A stretch of DNA of 64,000 bases from Siphlonurus alternatus (GCA_949825025.1 OX463787.1:14195707-14259706), one strand, 5' to 3'. Shown: positions 12,300 through 24,264, numbered from the stretch's first letter. Translations and numbers: made by a program. The notes: generated from the sequence alone by a model not told the origin.

Positions 12300-12495
12300 G
12301 GCAGGGGTAAATTTCACAAACTGGCCCTCTGAAGTAAATCAACAGGCGACAGTGACAACAAATCCCCTGCAAGGTGCTGTCTCACCTGGCTCCAATATGA
12401 TCCTCAGGTCGAGTGTGGGTGTTCGTACTCAGTCTGTTATAACTGCAGGTGATGACAATATGTCGTGTGCCGGGGGCAGATGTCACCTGTAGGTG
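12300..12495. promoter_or_regulatory. GC islet with CAGGTG E-boxes and GGGGGCAGATG
   Basis: Contains CACCTG at 12383, GCAGGTG at 12445 and CACCTG at 12484, plus TGTCGTGTGCCGGGGGCAGA at 12461-12480. The combination ATGTCGTGTGCCG...GGGCAGATG is repeated in the islet at 13915-14015. A frame is open here but gives no recognisable protein. The regulatory role is an inference from motif density and position upstream of a Notch ligand gene. Confidence 0.4.
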
Positions 12496-13705
12496 TAGTT
12501 TTGAAAATATTGATGAAATATTAAATTAAATAAAAATTAAATAATATTAATTTTATTTTAAATGCTAAAGTTTTCGTTTTTTTGAAGTAATTTAAAATGC
12601 GTTTATTTTTACATTTTGTTTTTAATTTATGTTGTGTACTATTTTGCAATTTAATTTATAAATAAAATAAGGAGATGTACGTTATACTATGAGTAGTCAC
12701 GATCTGAAGCACCTTTCGTTACATTGAAGGACTCTTACACGTATAAAAATGATAATAATAATATCAATACATATTGTTTATACAGCATATTTTAAAATAC
12801 TCTTAACAATTAGGGAGTTTGTCATTTTTTGTGCTTCACTGCATTCACTATAAACCCGTAAATGTTAAAATTGCTTACCGTGGTATATAATACATGAATA
12901 GATGATCATTGTCTCGTCGTATTTTACCTCTCTCTGCATGGTGAAAATGAACACAATAAAAAAAAATTTACATGAAAACTGCAATTTTTCAGAAAAAAAA
13001 AACTAATTTTTAAAGCAGGCATACATTTCAAGTAACTAATTCAATATTAAATTTACTGAATATTGAATATTATTTATATTTAATATTTAAATTTAAATAT
13101 TATTTTACTGAATTGATTATTTGTTAGAGATTACAGCACAATAAATGTAATATTTGTGAAGTTGCATGTGTACATGGGGAGTGATTCAAGGAGTAATCCA
13201 GAATGAAATTTTCCTCCAGATACACCAGTGGATCGTTGAAATTAGAGCAATATCAGAAATTTTATAATAAAATGTCATTGTACTAACAATATTAATAATT
13301 TTATTAAAACAACTTGCTAGTTACACAAGACAACGTGGATCACGTCAGAGAATAAATAAATAAACAAAAGAATTCAGGACAAGAAACAGTAATTATACAA
13401 TTAATCAGAGTTGAAGTAATTTTCATATTTTATTCAATGTAAATAATGTGTCTGTTCTTTTTTTTCTATTTTGCACCATTTTCGAGGAAAAAATATGAGA
13501 TTACGTCTTCTTTCCTTCTTATTTATTGAGCATAGCATAATATATTAAAAAGTCTCCATTTCATCCTCTCTTCGAGAGGTATAGGAAGAATTAGATTTCG
13601 TGTGTTTTTAAAGTAAATGGGCCTGTGTTATTATTAGATGAAGTTTAGACATATAGAGGATGAGTTGAATAAGATGTAATTTTTTTAACTAAATAATACC
13701 ATTGA
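12496..13705. other. AT-rich non-coding stretch
   Basis: An AGGGAGTT octamer lies at 12812. No other feature seen. Confidence 0.5.
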
Positions 13706-13862
13706 TGGGATATTCACAAAGCACTTTAACCCCCACTTTAGAGCCTCAGTTTGTATCCCTGGTGCTAAACTAAAAGAGTTTTACATGGTTAGTCCCTGGT
13801 TTAGCACCAGGGATAAAAATTGAGGCTAAAGTGGGTGTTAAAATGCTTTTTGGATGCCCCCC
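13706..13862. mobile_element. Fold-back MITE of the GGGGCATTCACAAAG family, copy 1
   Basis: A near-perfect hairpin: GATATTCACAAAGCA...CCCACTTTAG pairs with CTAAAGTGGG...GGATGCCCC. Inner arms TATCCCTGGTGCTAAACTA and TGGTTTAGCACCAGGGATA flank a loop of about 20 bases. The termini match those of 24564-24703 and 45020-45131, but the interior is different. Confidence 0.8.
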
Positions 13863-13914
13863 ATTTCTAATCAAATCATGGTTTTCCGCACTCCTTATGT
13901 CATATAAAGATCAA

Positions 13915-14015
13915 GCAGAAGGTCCACCCACCTGCATCATCAGGTGCTTACAAGATGTCGTGTGCCGACCTGGGCAGATGACATGAAAATGATCCACTTG
14001 ACACACAGGTGCTAG
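13915..14015. promoter_or_regulatory. GC islet with three CAGGTG E-boxes
   Basis: CACCTG at 13929, CAGGTG at 13941 and ACAGGTG at 14005 fit the RCAGSTG-type E-box bound by proneural bHLH factors. The islet repeats the ATGTCGTGTGCCG and GGGCAGATG words of 12455-12482. Inferred regulatory element. Confidence 0.4.
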
Positions 14016-14784
14016 ACGTACACTTAGTTCATTAGAAAATTTTACATCAGCATTGTTAATGAGCTTTTAAACGAGAGTTAATAACGTCATTTCGTAAATA
14101 CAACTCCCTGATGAGAAACAATAATAAGAATTACCTTATGCTACCTGTATCTCATTAATCCGATTATAAATTATCATCAGTTATAACTTCGTTGAGTAAG
14201 CGAACGATAATTTCATGTTTGTAATTTTTAAATTACTTTTAACAATTTATAAAGCAATGAAATATTTAAAAATGTGATAATTCCTGTTAATTTTAAATTT
14301 TTAGTTTAATAAAAAATAAAATAAGAAAAGTAAATAAAAAATATTTAAATTACAATATTTTTAATTTTATTTTTGTAGTACAACTCTTTCGTAATATATA
14401 CTGTAGTTATATTCAAAATTTAATAAATAATAAGGCTATCATTATAAACTATATAGTTAAAAACTAATAATACTGTTCTGTTTTCTATGACTATCATGGC
14501 ACCTTGTATAATATATTGTGTATTCATTCAATGAAAGAAAATGTGTTATAAAAAGTAAAATATATCTAAACTAAATAATATTACCCAGCATGTCTTAAAA
14601 ATGTTACACTAAATTACAACAATTGTTAAATTAAATTGTTATAAATAAATAAAAATGCACACCATCTTCATAATATCACCTGGCATTACTAAATTAATCC
14701 ATAATACATCATATTTTAATGAACTATTATCTCTTTATAACATTTTTTTTTTCACCTATAAATCAACCCTTCTTTATATTTACA
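14016..14784. other. AT-rich non-coding stretch
   Basis: An AACTCCCT octamer lies at 14102; nothing else. Confidence 0.5.
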
Positions 14785-14940
14785 AAGACGGAAGCACCTC
14801 AACCCTTTTCCCACCTTCCTGTGCTGCCATCTGCCTCGTCCTCCGCCCACGCCATATGCACCTTGACACACTGCAACAGATTGCTCGCGAGACACCCGGC
14901 TTTTTGTTGTGTACAGAAGGCCTTGCATTTCGAGTGTTTG
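14785..14940. other. GC-rich islet
   Basis: Contains CTGCCATCTGCC and CCGCCCACGCC, the reverse of the GGGCGTGG / GGCAGATGG words seen in the islets at 15.7 and 16.2 kb. Two overlapping frames of about 90-118 codons cross it, but they are low-complexity on both sides and match nothing I know. Confidence 0.3.
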
Positions 14941-15684
14941 TCCATAAAAAAAATAATATCTTGCAACGCCTTCTTTTTTTGTTATTGTATGTTTGTATAG
15001 AAAAAAAATAAATTTTGCTACAAAATATGTTAGGTAATTATTTAATTATATTACAGAAGAAATGCTTTGTCATAATCATAGAAATTGTGACATGCAAATA
15101 AGTGTAATATATATATTACTTGGACAAAATAAATGGAAACAAGGAGTTTTCTAAATACTTTTATATCATATAGAATACTGTAATATAGACTTACGAACAA
15201 TTTAACATGTAATCTATTATTTTGCCATCTGACTTATTAATATACATTGTGATCATAAATTATTATAGAATTACAAATTTATAAATAATTATAAATTAAT
15301 TATTAATTTTTTATTTTTAAATATTTAAAAATACATATTTTATTAATAAAACTATAATTATTGCAGTGTTTATTTTTTAACGTTTTTAAAGTTTTTAAGA
15401 TATCAGAATAATTGACTATTAAAAAATAAAAATAAACGTTACAAATATATATTACTAAAATACTAAGCAGTAACAGTACTATGGAAAAAATCTAAATTTG
15501 AACCCCTTTTTTCCTTGGCCTTGAGCCTTTATATGGGTAATAATTATTGTAATGCTATATATAAATGTAAGTTACGTAATTTTATATCTCTTTCATGAAG
15601 AAATATTTAAAATAAGTTTATAAGGGTGAAGCTAACAAACATTGCATCTAAATAAAAATCAGAATGTCTTTTTTGATCAACATT
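14941..15684. other. AT-rich non-coding stretch
   Basis: Nothing recognisable. Confidence 0.5.
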
Positions 15685-15790
15685 TGAGTCACTCTTGCTG
15701 GGGGCAGATGGTTCGTCACATCTCTGTTCACAAAATAGCCCCAGGGGAGGGTGTGGGCGGGAAAGGGTTCACCCTCATCCCTTAATTGTT
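15685..15790 (+). repeat. Repeated GC islet, copy 1
   Basis: CTGGGGGCAGATGGTTCGTC is followed by GGGGAGGGTGTGGGCG and AAAGGGTTCACCCTCATCCC. The same three blocks in the same order and spacing occur at 16165-16280. About 75-80% identity by eye. Confidence 0.75.
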
Positions 15791-16164
15791 GCATTCAAAA
15801 GTAAATTTGGTATCTGACACACCTATATACTATTCCATCCTTCTAAAAGTATAATATATCAACACTGTTGATGCATGGGCAAATGGAAAACTTTTGATTT
15901 ATTAAATTTGTTAAAATTGCCAAATTATTGTGGCACAAAATAATTAATCTTGTTTAATTTAAAGGGATGAGAGAAATATTTAAAATTGAAAGTAAGGACC
16001 TCACCCCTTTAAGGTAACATGAAATTGTTTCTTTTCAATAAGAGGCTTGCCAGAAAATTTCCATAAATTATTTGTAAAAAAAAATGGAGCCTTTTCGTGG
16101 ACTTATATACAATCTTCCAATTTTTTATGTACTTTTTGTCGATAAAATATCATATCCCCATCAA
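15791..16164. other. AT-rich spacer between the two repeated islets
   Basis: Nothing recognisable. Confidence 0.5.
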
Positions 16165-16280
16165 TACAATTGTGAGTGACACATTGAGGAACCACCTGGG
16201 GGCAGATGGTTCCTCATATCTACCTCAGAAGCACCCTGTGGGGAGGGCGTGGGCGAGAAAGGGTTCACCCTCATCCCTTG
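16165..16280 (+). repeat. Repeated GC islet, copy 2, with CTCF-like core
   Basis: A direct repeat of 15685-15790. It carries CCACCTGGGGGCAG at 16192-16205, one mismatch from the vertebrate-type CTCF core CCACCAGGGGGCAG. The frame that crosses it is open only by chance, since copy 1 does not keep it. Confidence 0.65.
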
Positions 16281-16674
16281 TAGCTGATAATGGAGCAGAA
16301 ATTTCATTCAACAGACTGTTTTGTAACACCACAAAATGTTTAAAATCAACACGATTTTTTATATTTTCTGAAATGCAGCTGCAGTGAGTAAATAAAAATT
16401 AAAAATAATTGTTTAATTAATATGAATTTATTAAATATTTTATATTATTTATTTTAATATATTTTACTAAAATAAACAATTTAATAACTATTCTGATAAT
16501 TCGTATTCTGCTATACTTGTAATACACTTATAGATGGAACGGGCTTGTATTTATTGCTTTATCTCTAAGGAAATAATCGTTTTCCGTAGAAACAGTATGA
16601 TAAATAATGTGTATTATTTCAACATAAATTAATAATGCAGATAGTATAATAATTTAGAAATCCGGGATATCAAT
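16281..16674. other. AT-rich non-coding stretch
   Basis: Nothing recognisable. Confidence 0.5.
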
Positions 16675-16770
16675 TGCTAACCATCTTGATTGAGTTTTTC
16701 ATAATTTCTTCAGTCACAACCAGGTGAACGCTGGTATGAATTGATATTAGCCATTGGCCGCTCTGGTTTG
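16675..16770 (+). mobile_element. Degraded 5S-SINE 3' fragment
   Basis: CCATCTTGATTGAG, TTCTTCAGTCACAACCAG and GTGAACGCTGG follow the same order as GTCCATCCTGACTGAG, TTCCCTCAGTCTCACTTCAG and GTGAATGCTGG in the copy at 2799-3135. The 5S-derived head is missing. Confidence 0.55.
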
Positions 16771-16869
16771 GACACACATTTTATTTTGTCAAAAACGCTT
16801 TCACTAAATTTAAACGCAAAATTTTGCAAAAATTCAACAAAGACATCCTCTCCCTTACAGCTTGATTTT

Positions 16870-17080
16870 TGTACGTCTGTTTTCTGATCCGTGATCTAGT
16901 TACCACCCTGCTCCCTACACACACAATGTGTTGGAGGGCGGCTGTTGCACACAAGGTGTTTTTGCAACAGGCGCGTGGCAGATGTATCGAGGGAGATCTC
17001 TCGGGAGGCTACTAGCGTGATTCTCAACACCAGCTTGTTGCACAGCGGCAGCCGCATTGCGATATATTATAATGCGCGCA
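16870..17080. other. GC-rich islet with CAAGGTGTT...GCGCGTGGCAGATG
   Basis: CACAAGGTGTTTTTGCAACA at 16950-16969 runs into GGCGCGTGGCAGATG. The islet at 18000-18130 has the same pair of blocks. It also holds CACACACAATGTG and GCAGCCGCATTGCG. Candidate regulatory or architectural element. Confidence 0.35.
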
Positions 17081-17538
17081 TGTGCTCTCAATGAAATGTG
17101 AGAGTGAAATAAGAGAGATAATAGGGATATTGTTCAACAAAAATACAATTTTTTAACAAAAACGCTATTTATGGTTTGTTTTAAATTTCACCTTATATTA
17201 TTAATTAAATTTGTAATAAATAAATAAAAAAAATATATACTAAAATGAATATTAATAATGTTTACTTCACTATTTAGATTTAGTGTTTAAAATTAATAAT
17301 TTGTACTTTTTATATAGATTAAATATTTTTAATTAAATGAATAATTTATAAAAAAAATTATCATTATCATCAAACAAAGGTGAAGCACCAAATAAAACCT
17401 GGTTCCAAATGTGAGGAAGTATAATAATTAATTTTTCCAAGAGAATTTACTATTGTATGACATATTCAAGGTGTATATAATTGTTTCTGAATTGTAGAAC
17501 ATATTGATAAATTAAAATTTAAAGTCAATATAAAACAA
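17081..17538. other. AT-rich non-coding stretch
   Basis: Nothing recognisable. Confidence 0.5.
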
Positions 17539-17892
17539 TTAAGGGTAAGGTTACGCCACCAATGTTAAAAACAATCCCTCACAAAAATTCTGAAAAAAAT
17601 TTAAAATGTTCTCCTCTACACCCCCTATCAGTAGCTAAAATATCAGGTGTACAAATACGATCTAGTTTTTGAGTTATAAATTTTTAAAGTTGACTACTTT
17701 AACATGGGAGTTTCATTTCTCCATGTTAAAGTAGTCAACTTTAAAAATTAATAACTCAAAAACTAGATCGTATATGTATACCTGATATTTTAGCTACTGA
17801 TAGGGGGTGTAGAGGAGAACATTTTAAATTTTTTTCAGAATTTTTGTGTGAGGGATTTTTTTTTAACATTGGTGGCGTTATCTTACCCTTAA
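17539..17892. mobile_element. Fold-back MITE of the AAGGTAGAGATAA family, copy 1
   Basis: A 354-bp near-perfect palindrome with terminus TTAAGGGTAAGGTTACGCC and its complement. The tip of the stem is AACATGGGAG...CTCCATGTT around 17705-17737. The interior words CTACACCCCCTATCAGTAGC and AAATATCAGGTGTAC are shared with 41291-41663. Flanks are compatible with TA or TTAA target duplication. Confidence 0.85.
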
Positions 17893-17999
17893 GTACGTAC
17901 ACACACTGAAATTGAGTCCAGTAGTACGAAATTGAAAACATATTTAAAGGGCTTCTAAGGGATGAAAGTGCACCCAAACTGTTGATCATCGAGAAAGTT
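17893..17999. other. Spacer
   Basis: No feature seen. Confidence 0.4.
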
Positions 18000-18130
18000 T
18001 GCAATCTGTCAGCACAAGGTGTTTTGCAGCGGTCGCGTGCCAGCTGTCTACATCAGGGTGGTGTGTTCAACAGATCTGCAGCATCAGGGTAGCTGTAGCA
18101 GGGTGGGGATGGGGGAGGAAACTACCTTGT
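18000..18130. other. GC-rich islet with GGTCGCGTGCCAGCTG
   Basis: CACAAGGTGTTTTGCAGC is followed by GGTCGCGTGCCAGCTG (18031), matching the islet at 16950-16985. A CAGCTG E-box and a G-rich tail (GGGTGGGGATGGGGGAGG) follow. Confidence 0.35.
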
Positions 18131-18935
18131 TATCCAGCACAATTTATTGAGATCAGATGTCTTGTGTAAATTAACGACAGAAATATATTGGTCTTTTAAT
18201 TTTATGAGTTCAAAATTGAGTGTATTCTATATACTTTTAATATAAGAAAAAAGGGGCAGTCACAGTTTTCTGCATTTAAAAATAATTGTTGGCGATTTCA
18301 ACATTAATATAAGAAATTAATTCGAAATTATTGAGAATATAAATATTAAAATATAAATTCATGCATTTAAAAAAGGAAAACATGTATATTATTAACGATT
18401 CCTCTTTTAAAGTTACAAGAATTAAAATAATTAAAAACATAAATTAATACAATTTTTTATTATATGACATTTTATAATTACAATATAGTAATTATTAATA
18501 GAAAAATAAAAATATTTTAAATAATAAAATAAAAAAATAAATTTAATTAAAATACATTAAAAATTATTAATTATAATTTTTGCTAATACAGTACTTGTAT
18601 GATGTAATAAATTCGTTTAGTTCAGCAAATATATATGATATATATATATATACATAAATTTATCAATTATGACTTCAAAGCGAGACTTAACCGTATATTG
18701 ATCAATGCAGTCTTTGGTAATAATGCCAGCGTGAACCTACGACTATTACTTTGATGGACATACATTTCAAGAGGAAAATAATGAATAAAATTTTGTAGTT
18801 ATACTTCATTATATATCTATTCAGGCAATTATAATTATCCATAGTATATTTATTTATAGTGATTCTAATACTAAATCACTACATAACAGATTCCATCAAG
18901 TAACAAACATTCTGAACTCCAATTTCACAGCAGTA
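18131..18935. other. AT-rich non-coding stretch
   Basis: A short (AT)n run lies near 18630-18652. Nothing else. Confidence 0.5.
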
Positions 18936-19075
18936 ATCCCACACGTGCCGTACTGCTGCAGATGTGAGGGCGTGCCTTTGTCACGAGTGGCTGACACGTG
19001 CCGAGCACACGTGTCCGCACTTAATGTGGAGCAATCTACTCGGATACTTCCGCTCCACCACAATACCTGTACATC
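18936..19075. promoter_or_regulatory. GC islet with three CACGTG E-boxes
   Basis: CACGTG occurs at 18942, 18995 and 19008, three palindromic E-boxes within 72 bp. Two of them sit in CACGTGCCG contexts. CACGTG is a class bound by Hairy/E(spl)-type, Myc/Max and clock bHLH proteins. Frames are open on both strands, but neither gives a recognisable protein. Confidence 0.4.
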
Positions 19076-20253
19076 TAGGAACACTATAAACGTTATTCCT
19101 GCTCTGATTTTCAGTACTGTAATTCATTAAAAGTAAAATTATTAGCTTTTTAATTACGCTACATGATATTTTTTTACGATACCAAAATTGTTGTGTCTTT
19201 TTGTCTTATGGAGCTATAGTTGCAGTATTTCAATGAAACAAGCAAGGATGACATTCCTAATGTATCGATGTGTACTGTTCTTCAAATATAACTAGCTAGT
19301 GGAAAATTGAACTCACTGCAATGTATATAGCCAGAAAAAAAAAGATTTTTCTATAGAGGGGTTTTAGAAACGGGTAAAAACGGTTATCATTTTCATTATT
19401 TATTTCCAAATTTTTTTTTTTTTTTTTTTAAAGAGTGAAGAGGGGATTGATCCTTAACTATCCCCTCATTTGCATACTTCACTTATGCTTGATGGCTTAT
19501 TGTCAAATGAGTTTCGTTATCAAACAATTTCTGAAGCTATACGTTTATAAATTGTATAATTATAGAGCTTGCATGAATGATTAGAATTGCATGGGATATA
19601 CGTAATAAGCTCTATGAACTGGGTTAATTAAAAAAATATATTTTTAAATGAATTGTATACCCTGTGACGTCATAGTCATGCAAATATTTAACACGTCAGC
19701 AGGACGTTAATTATACATCTACATTATCTACAAGCTCATGACGTATTTGCATTTGCAGCACGATTTTGAGGGACTTATAACAAAAATAGTTAAAAAAATT
19801 GACACTAAAGAACAAGACATAACAATACATACACTGTTTATAAATATTTTTAATTGGATTCTTTATTTAAATTTTTTTTTTTGTACCATTGTTTTGTTTT
19901 TTTCTTCATTTACTAAAAAAAAAATATTTAGTTAAAATTGTTTTTGTTTCACCAAAAGGAAAATCAATATTGTACGAGTTATGTTCGTTTAACTTTCTTT
20001 TCCTTTTATGCAATAAAATTTAATAATTATTATTTAATCCTGTTTATTCTTCAGCTTAAACTTAACTCCAGCTAAAGAAATTATTATTATTATAATCTCT
20101 GCTAGATAGTATCTTACAATATCTGCAATTTAAACTTATAGGAATTAATAAAAAATCTTCTGAATATGCAGATAAAATGTCCTGTAGGTTTTCCATTAAA
20201 CCAATAGCTATCCATGCATATAATTATATTATATGATCTCATTTTGGCATAAT
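19076..20253. other. AT-rich non-coding stretch
   Basis: A CRE octamer TGACGTCA lies at 19665-19672, and poly-T at about 19409-19428. No gene seen. Confidence 0.5.
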
Positions 20254-20290
20254 AGGGGGGGGGAGAGAGAGAGAGAGAGAAAGAGTGAGA
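20254..20290. repeat. G run plus (GA)n microsatellite
   Basis: Nine Gs run into about nine GA units. Confidence 0.9.
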
Positions 20291-20970
20291 CAAATTAATG
20301 AGAATTAATGTAATGACAAATTTAATTAGTACAGTCTACAAAGAGACCATACACGAATTAAACCAAAGTAAAAAAAACTCCACATATGCAGCATGTTGAT
20401 GGAATTTCGTGACGTCATTTTTGACATCTGGTCTTACACGCGTCTGTATCACCCACAGCACAAGAGCTACAAGATCATCACAGCTGTTGTATAGCACCTT
20501 TTGAGGAGGAGTAATCCTATCGACTGTTGATTTACAATGTTTGATTATCAACCAGAAGTTCTTCTGTATTGTTGAATCATTGTTATAATAGTTTTTATAT
20601 GAAGAGGTTTCTTATCTTATAACTTTATATAGAACTGTTATATGAGGAAAATAAGATATCAATTCAATGAATACTATATACCGTATTTAGAGATCTTTTT
20701 TTACATTATTCATTTGTGTGATTGTATATTATTATTATTTATTGTCAGTTTTCAATTATCTTTCGCGGTATTATAAGGATTTCTTCTTCTTAACAAATGT
20801 GTATGCTGCAATGGTTATACTTTTATGCTCTTGTATATAACAGTTATCGTGCGGGTTATATATGTGTAGAGTAGATGCGTCGATGTCCTCTATATATTAA
20901 AATATATATTAGTCTTTAAAATAGGGAGTTTTATTTGCATCTTTCTATAATAAACTGTATGAATCACTCT
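20291..20970. other. AT-rich stretch with CRE
   Basis: TGACGTCA at 20410-20417 and AGGGAGTT at 20923-20930 are the only motifs that stand out. Confidence 0.5.
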
Positions 20971-20973
20971 ATA

Positions 20974-21210
20974 GTCTAGGGTGGTTATTAATTGGATGAG
21001 TGACCGTTTCAAGTAAAAATTACGTTGCTCCATTGATAAAAAGTTGAGTTGTCCATCCTGAATGAAGTTTTACACGGTTCCCTCAGTCGCACTTCAGTGA
21101 ATTCTGGGATGCGTATAATAACAAACAGGTCGTGGCCACCATCCTTTTTTCTCCCTTATCCATATATTACCCCACATCGAGCTCCAAGCTCATATAGGGG
21201 TGTATCATGG
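20974..21210 (+). mobile_element. 5S rRNA-derived SINE, copy 2 (internally deleted)
   Basis: The 5S C-box remnant GTGGTTATTAATTGGATGAG and TGACCG (20981-21006) is followed by TTTCAAGTAAAAATTACGTT. It then jumps to AAAGTTGAGTTGTCCATCCT and runs to GGGGTGTATC. The middle CCCCAGGCTTTGGA segment of copy 1 is absent. Confidence 0.8.
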
Positions 21211-21715
21211 GTGTATGCTTGTAAATATAATAATAATGTAGTAAATGATGCTCTCAGATATGATATAATCAGATTAGTTCAGTGCGACTCAATCTTTATA
21301 TTTCAACTCCGCCTTATAATTTTCAACTTAATTATGCTTTAAATTTGTCTCTATAGACTTAAGTAAGGTACTTAAGTACACAGGCACGTGACACAAACAT
21401 CTGACATCCAGATCGTGACGTCGTAACACGCATTCCCGTACAAACAACACGTGCATGTTTCGATGTAACCACAATATAAAGTATATCCGGGAATATTGAG
21501 GAAGGGAGGATAATATATAGTTCTGTGGTTGTTGCTTTAAATATGACTCAGTTCTTAGTAGAAAACTTCTTTTTTTAAAAAAATTATAGACGAATCAGGA
21601 TATATGAATATATGTTGCCCGTGCATGCTTCATGGAGGAAAAAAATATGAAGATTTAAAAATTTGAATTATGAAGTGTATGTTTCCCAAAAGTATAAGTT
21701 CATAAGTTCAAAATG

Positions 21716-21716
<1 letters not shown>
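21211..21716. other. Spacer with two CACGTG E-boxes
   Basis: CACGTG at 21385 and 21448 flank GTGACGTCGTAACACG, a degenerate CRE. The rest is AT-rich without features. Confidence 0.4.
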
Positions 21717-21763
<47 letters not shown>

Positions 21764-21780
21764 CTCTCTCTCTCTCTTTC
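21717..21780. repeat. (TC)n microsatellite
   Basis: About 20 TC units, a short T run, then further TC units. The frames crossing it are pure Ser-Leu or Arg-Glu repeats and are not genes. Confidence 0.95.
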
Positions 21781-22481
21781 TAAACTGCCCTTACCATCAG
21801 AGCATGCATCAGGATAATGTTCATGCTCTCTCATCACAGTGTTCATAATTTTAATACATGCATATAATCTTTTAAAACACAAATAATACGTATCTGATTA
21901 GGCTTATTATTAGCGATTTGTCATTTGAGTTATATGTAGCTCTGGATAAAACATGCATGCATTTTCATGAATCACACCACAATATTTGATATATATAAAT
22001 AAGCCACCTATATCACTATAATAATTTATTTATAATTATTAATTTATTGATCAGTGACTTTATATATTATACACATTATACATTACAATATATTATATTG
22101 TGTATACAACATATCAACGTGATTCATTAGTGTTATTCACAAAGATATAGGGAGGTTTCTCACTATTCTATAGCAATCCAACCTAACTCATTAACACTTA
22201 CCGTGGTTATAGTGAGAAAACCTGCATGGATAACGTCCTTCATAAATCTCGTTTACATCTATAATTTTTAAATTTTCATGGCAATTAATGAAGGATAAGT
22301 GACAAAAATAAATTGCAAGCTCCTGCATGGATATATTTTTTGTATTAAATAAATGGGAAGATAATACAACATCCAAACCAACCATATTTTAATGATTTCA
22401 ATGGTTGAAAGGGTGAAATTAGAAAAGGTTGCTGACAGCTGAAAAGACCACTCCATGTATATATCTTATCTATATGAAGAG
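21781..22481. other. AT-rich non-coding stretch
   Basis: Nothing recognisable. Confidence 0.5.
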
Positions 22482-22570
22482 ACGGTTTTGATGGCTCGGT
22501 TGATATACAACTGATGGCTCTATCAATCAGAAGCTCTCGAGGAAAAGTGTTTGTAATTCAAGAGGTTTGT
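22482..22570 (+). mobile_element. Decayed tRNA-derived SINE head
   Basis: GATGGCTCGGTTGATA resembles a tRNA A box (TGGCTCNGTTGGTA). TCAATCAGAAGCTCTCGAGG then resembles the anticodon-arm and variable region common in tRNA-SINEs. The B box is degraded (GTTTGTAATTC). Confidence 0.4.
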
Positions 22571-23285
22571 TCACTCAAGGAAGGTATACATTTGTCAAAT
22601 TTTTATTTAATTATTTAATTCTCTTTGACGCAAAATACTTTTCAAAGAAAAGTTGAAGTACAAGGTGGGTTTTATACGTTTATTGTAAATGCATTGCTGA
22701 TTCTAAAAGTGTTAAAAAATAATTTTACGAATTCAGTAAAGCATAAGTTGATATTATCTATACAATGCTATCAATTTTTAGTTTTTATAAATTTAATATG
22801 GTATTATACATATTTTATTTTAGCTCTTGCATTTTTCAGTTCATTTTATTTAAAAAAAAAAAAAATTATAAAAATTTATATAATTTTTATATATTTTAAA
22901 TAAAGTTAAAAATAAACGACAATATATTACACTTTACACATATTATAATATACTATAAAAGATAATAATCTTTTTATAATGCTCCATTGTTTTTTTTCCT
23001 GAACTATTGACTGAATATACAATGTATGTTATATTATGTTCCCATATTGCACAATATACCATATTATTGAGCATTAAAATGGAATAAAATATTAAATCAA
23101 AATATAATAAGTATGAACGTACCACAGGAACGTACAATGTTATAAAAATTCATCATTCTTTTATAAGTCTCAAATTCGGTAAATAAATAGTAATTATCAT
23201 CGGAAAACAAATATAAAAATCCAGCTTGAAAACAACCGTCTTGATTCGATGAACTTGACGGTTACGATTCTGATTTTCCTCTTTT
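22571..23285. other. AT-rich non-coding stretch
   Basis: A 92-codon hydrophobic, lysine/isoleucine-rich frame (22625-22903) ends in an A-run. Its composition is that of random AT-rich DNA, so no gene is called. Confidence 0.45.
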
Positions 23286-23405
23286 TTTTTTTATCGACCA
23301 CGCGTCTGTTTTTGTTACCTCGTCTGGTGCCAACTTGAATCTTCAATCCAAGGCTGCAAGGTGTTCTCCCGACAGCTGACCCAAGTGGATTGGAGGGGGG
23401 CTTGT
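23286..23405. other. GC islet
   Basis: GACCACGCGTCTG, GCAAGGTGTTCTCCCGACAG and CAGCTGACCC are present. AAGGTGTT plus a CAGCTG repeats the grammar of the islets at 16.95 and 18.0 kb. Confidence 0.3.
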
Positions 23406-24264
23406 TAGCTCTCTCAATCTCAGTTATATTTAGTAATTATAACGACGGTTTGAAGCAATATACTTTTATTAAGAAATCTAGTAACAAAAAAAAATATTCA
23501 TGTTATAAATTTTTTGAATTTAAATTAAAAATAAAACGTTTATTTTTAAATAATTTAAATAAAAATATTTAAATCTAAAAATAATGGTTATAACTACATG
23601 CAAATCTTTATATTTAAAAATAAAATATTTATATTAAATTTAAATTAATTATGTATATTATTTTACCAAAGACAAATTCATTGAACTGATAACAGTTAAT
23701 GTAGTAATTCGATTGTGAGGATGGCGAGTGGACGGTGGCAAATTTCATGGAAAGAAAATATTGTAAATATGATTAATTATAATATTATTGTTTTACTTTT
23801 AATTATCTTATACAAATATTTTTATAATCTGTAGCATTAAAGGCAAAATGCTCCTGATGTGAAAATATTGAGGATTGTCTATAAATATAATATTCTGTAC
23901 ATTACATCACTTTGCAGACAAATATATCTATTTTTTATGTAATCAATACGTTGATATACTGTATATTATATTGATTTTTTTTTCTTTTAAAATGACGAAG
24001 CTATAATTTTATTTGTAAACCCCGTCTAGAGTGCCCAGCATGCAGTATAGTCACTTTCTACAACCAGTAATTCATTACTAATATATTCCAGCACATTAAA
24101 AAATTGAGTACCATCCATATAATTTAAATTATCAATGAGAAGTACATAGCACATAAGGAAGTCTATACAGAAAATCCATAAAGTTTAAATATATAATTTA
24201 ACCTCTGTGAAAAAAAAGAACATGAATAATATATTAAAAATATCTAGATTTTCCACGAACTAGA
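23406..24264. other. AT-rich non-coding stretch
   Basis: Nothing recognisable. Confidence 0.5.

Noticed and set aside
14655..15011. 118- and 93-codon plus-strand frames
   Set aside because: Two different frames open over the same GC islet, with low-complexity ends; no family resemblance.
21663..21882. Ser/Leu-rich and Arg/Glu-rich frames
   Set aside because: They translate a (TC)n microsatellite in two strands.
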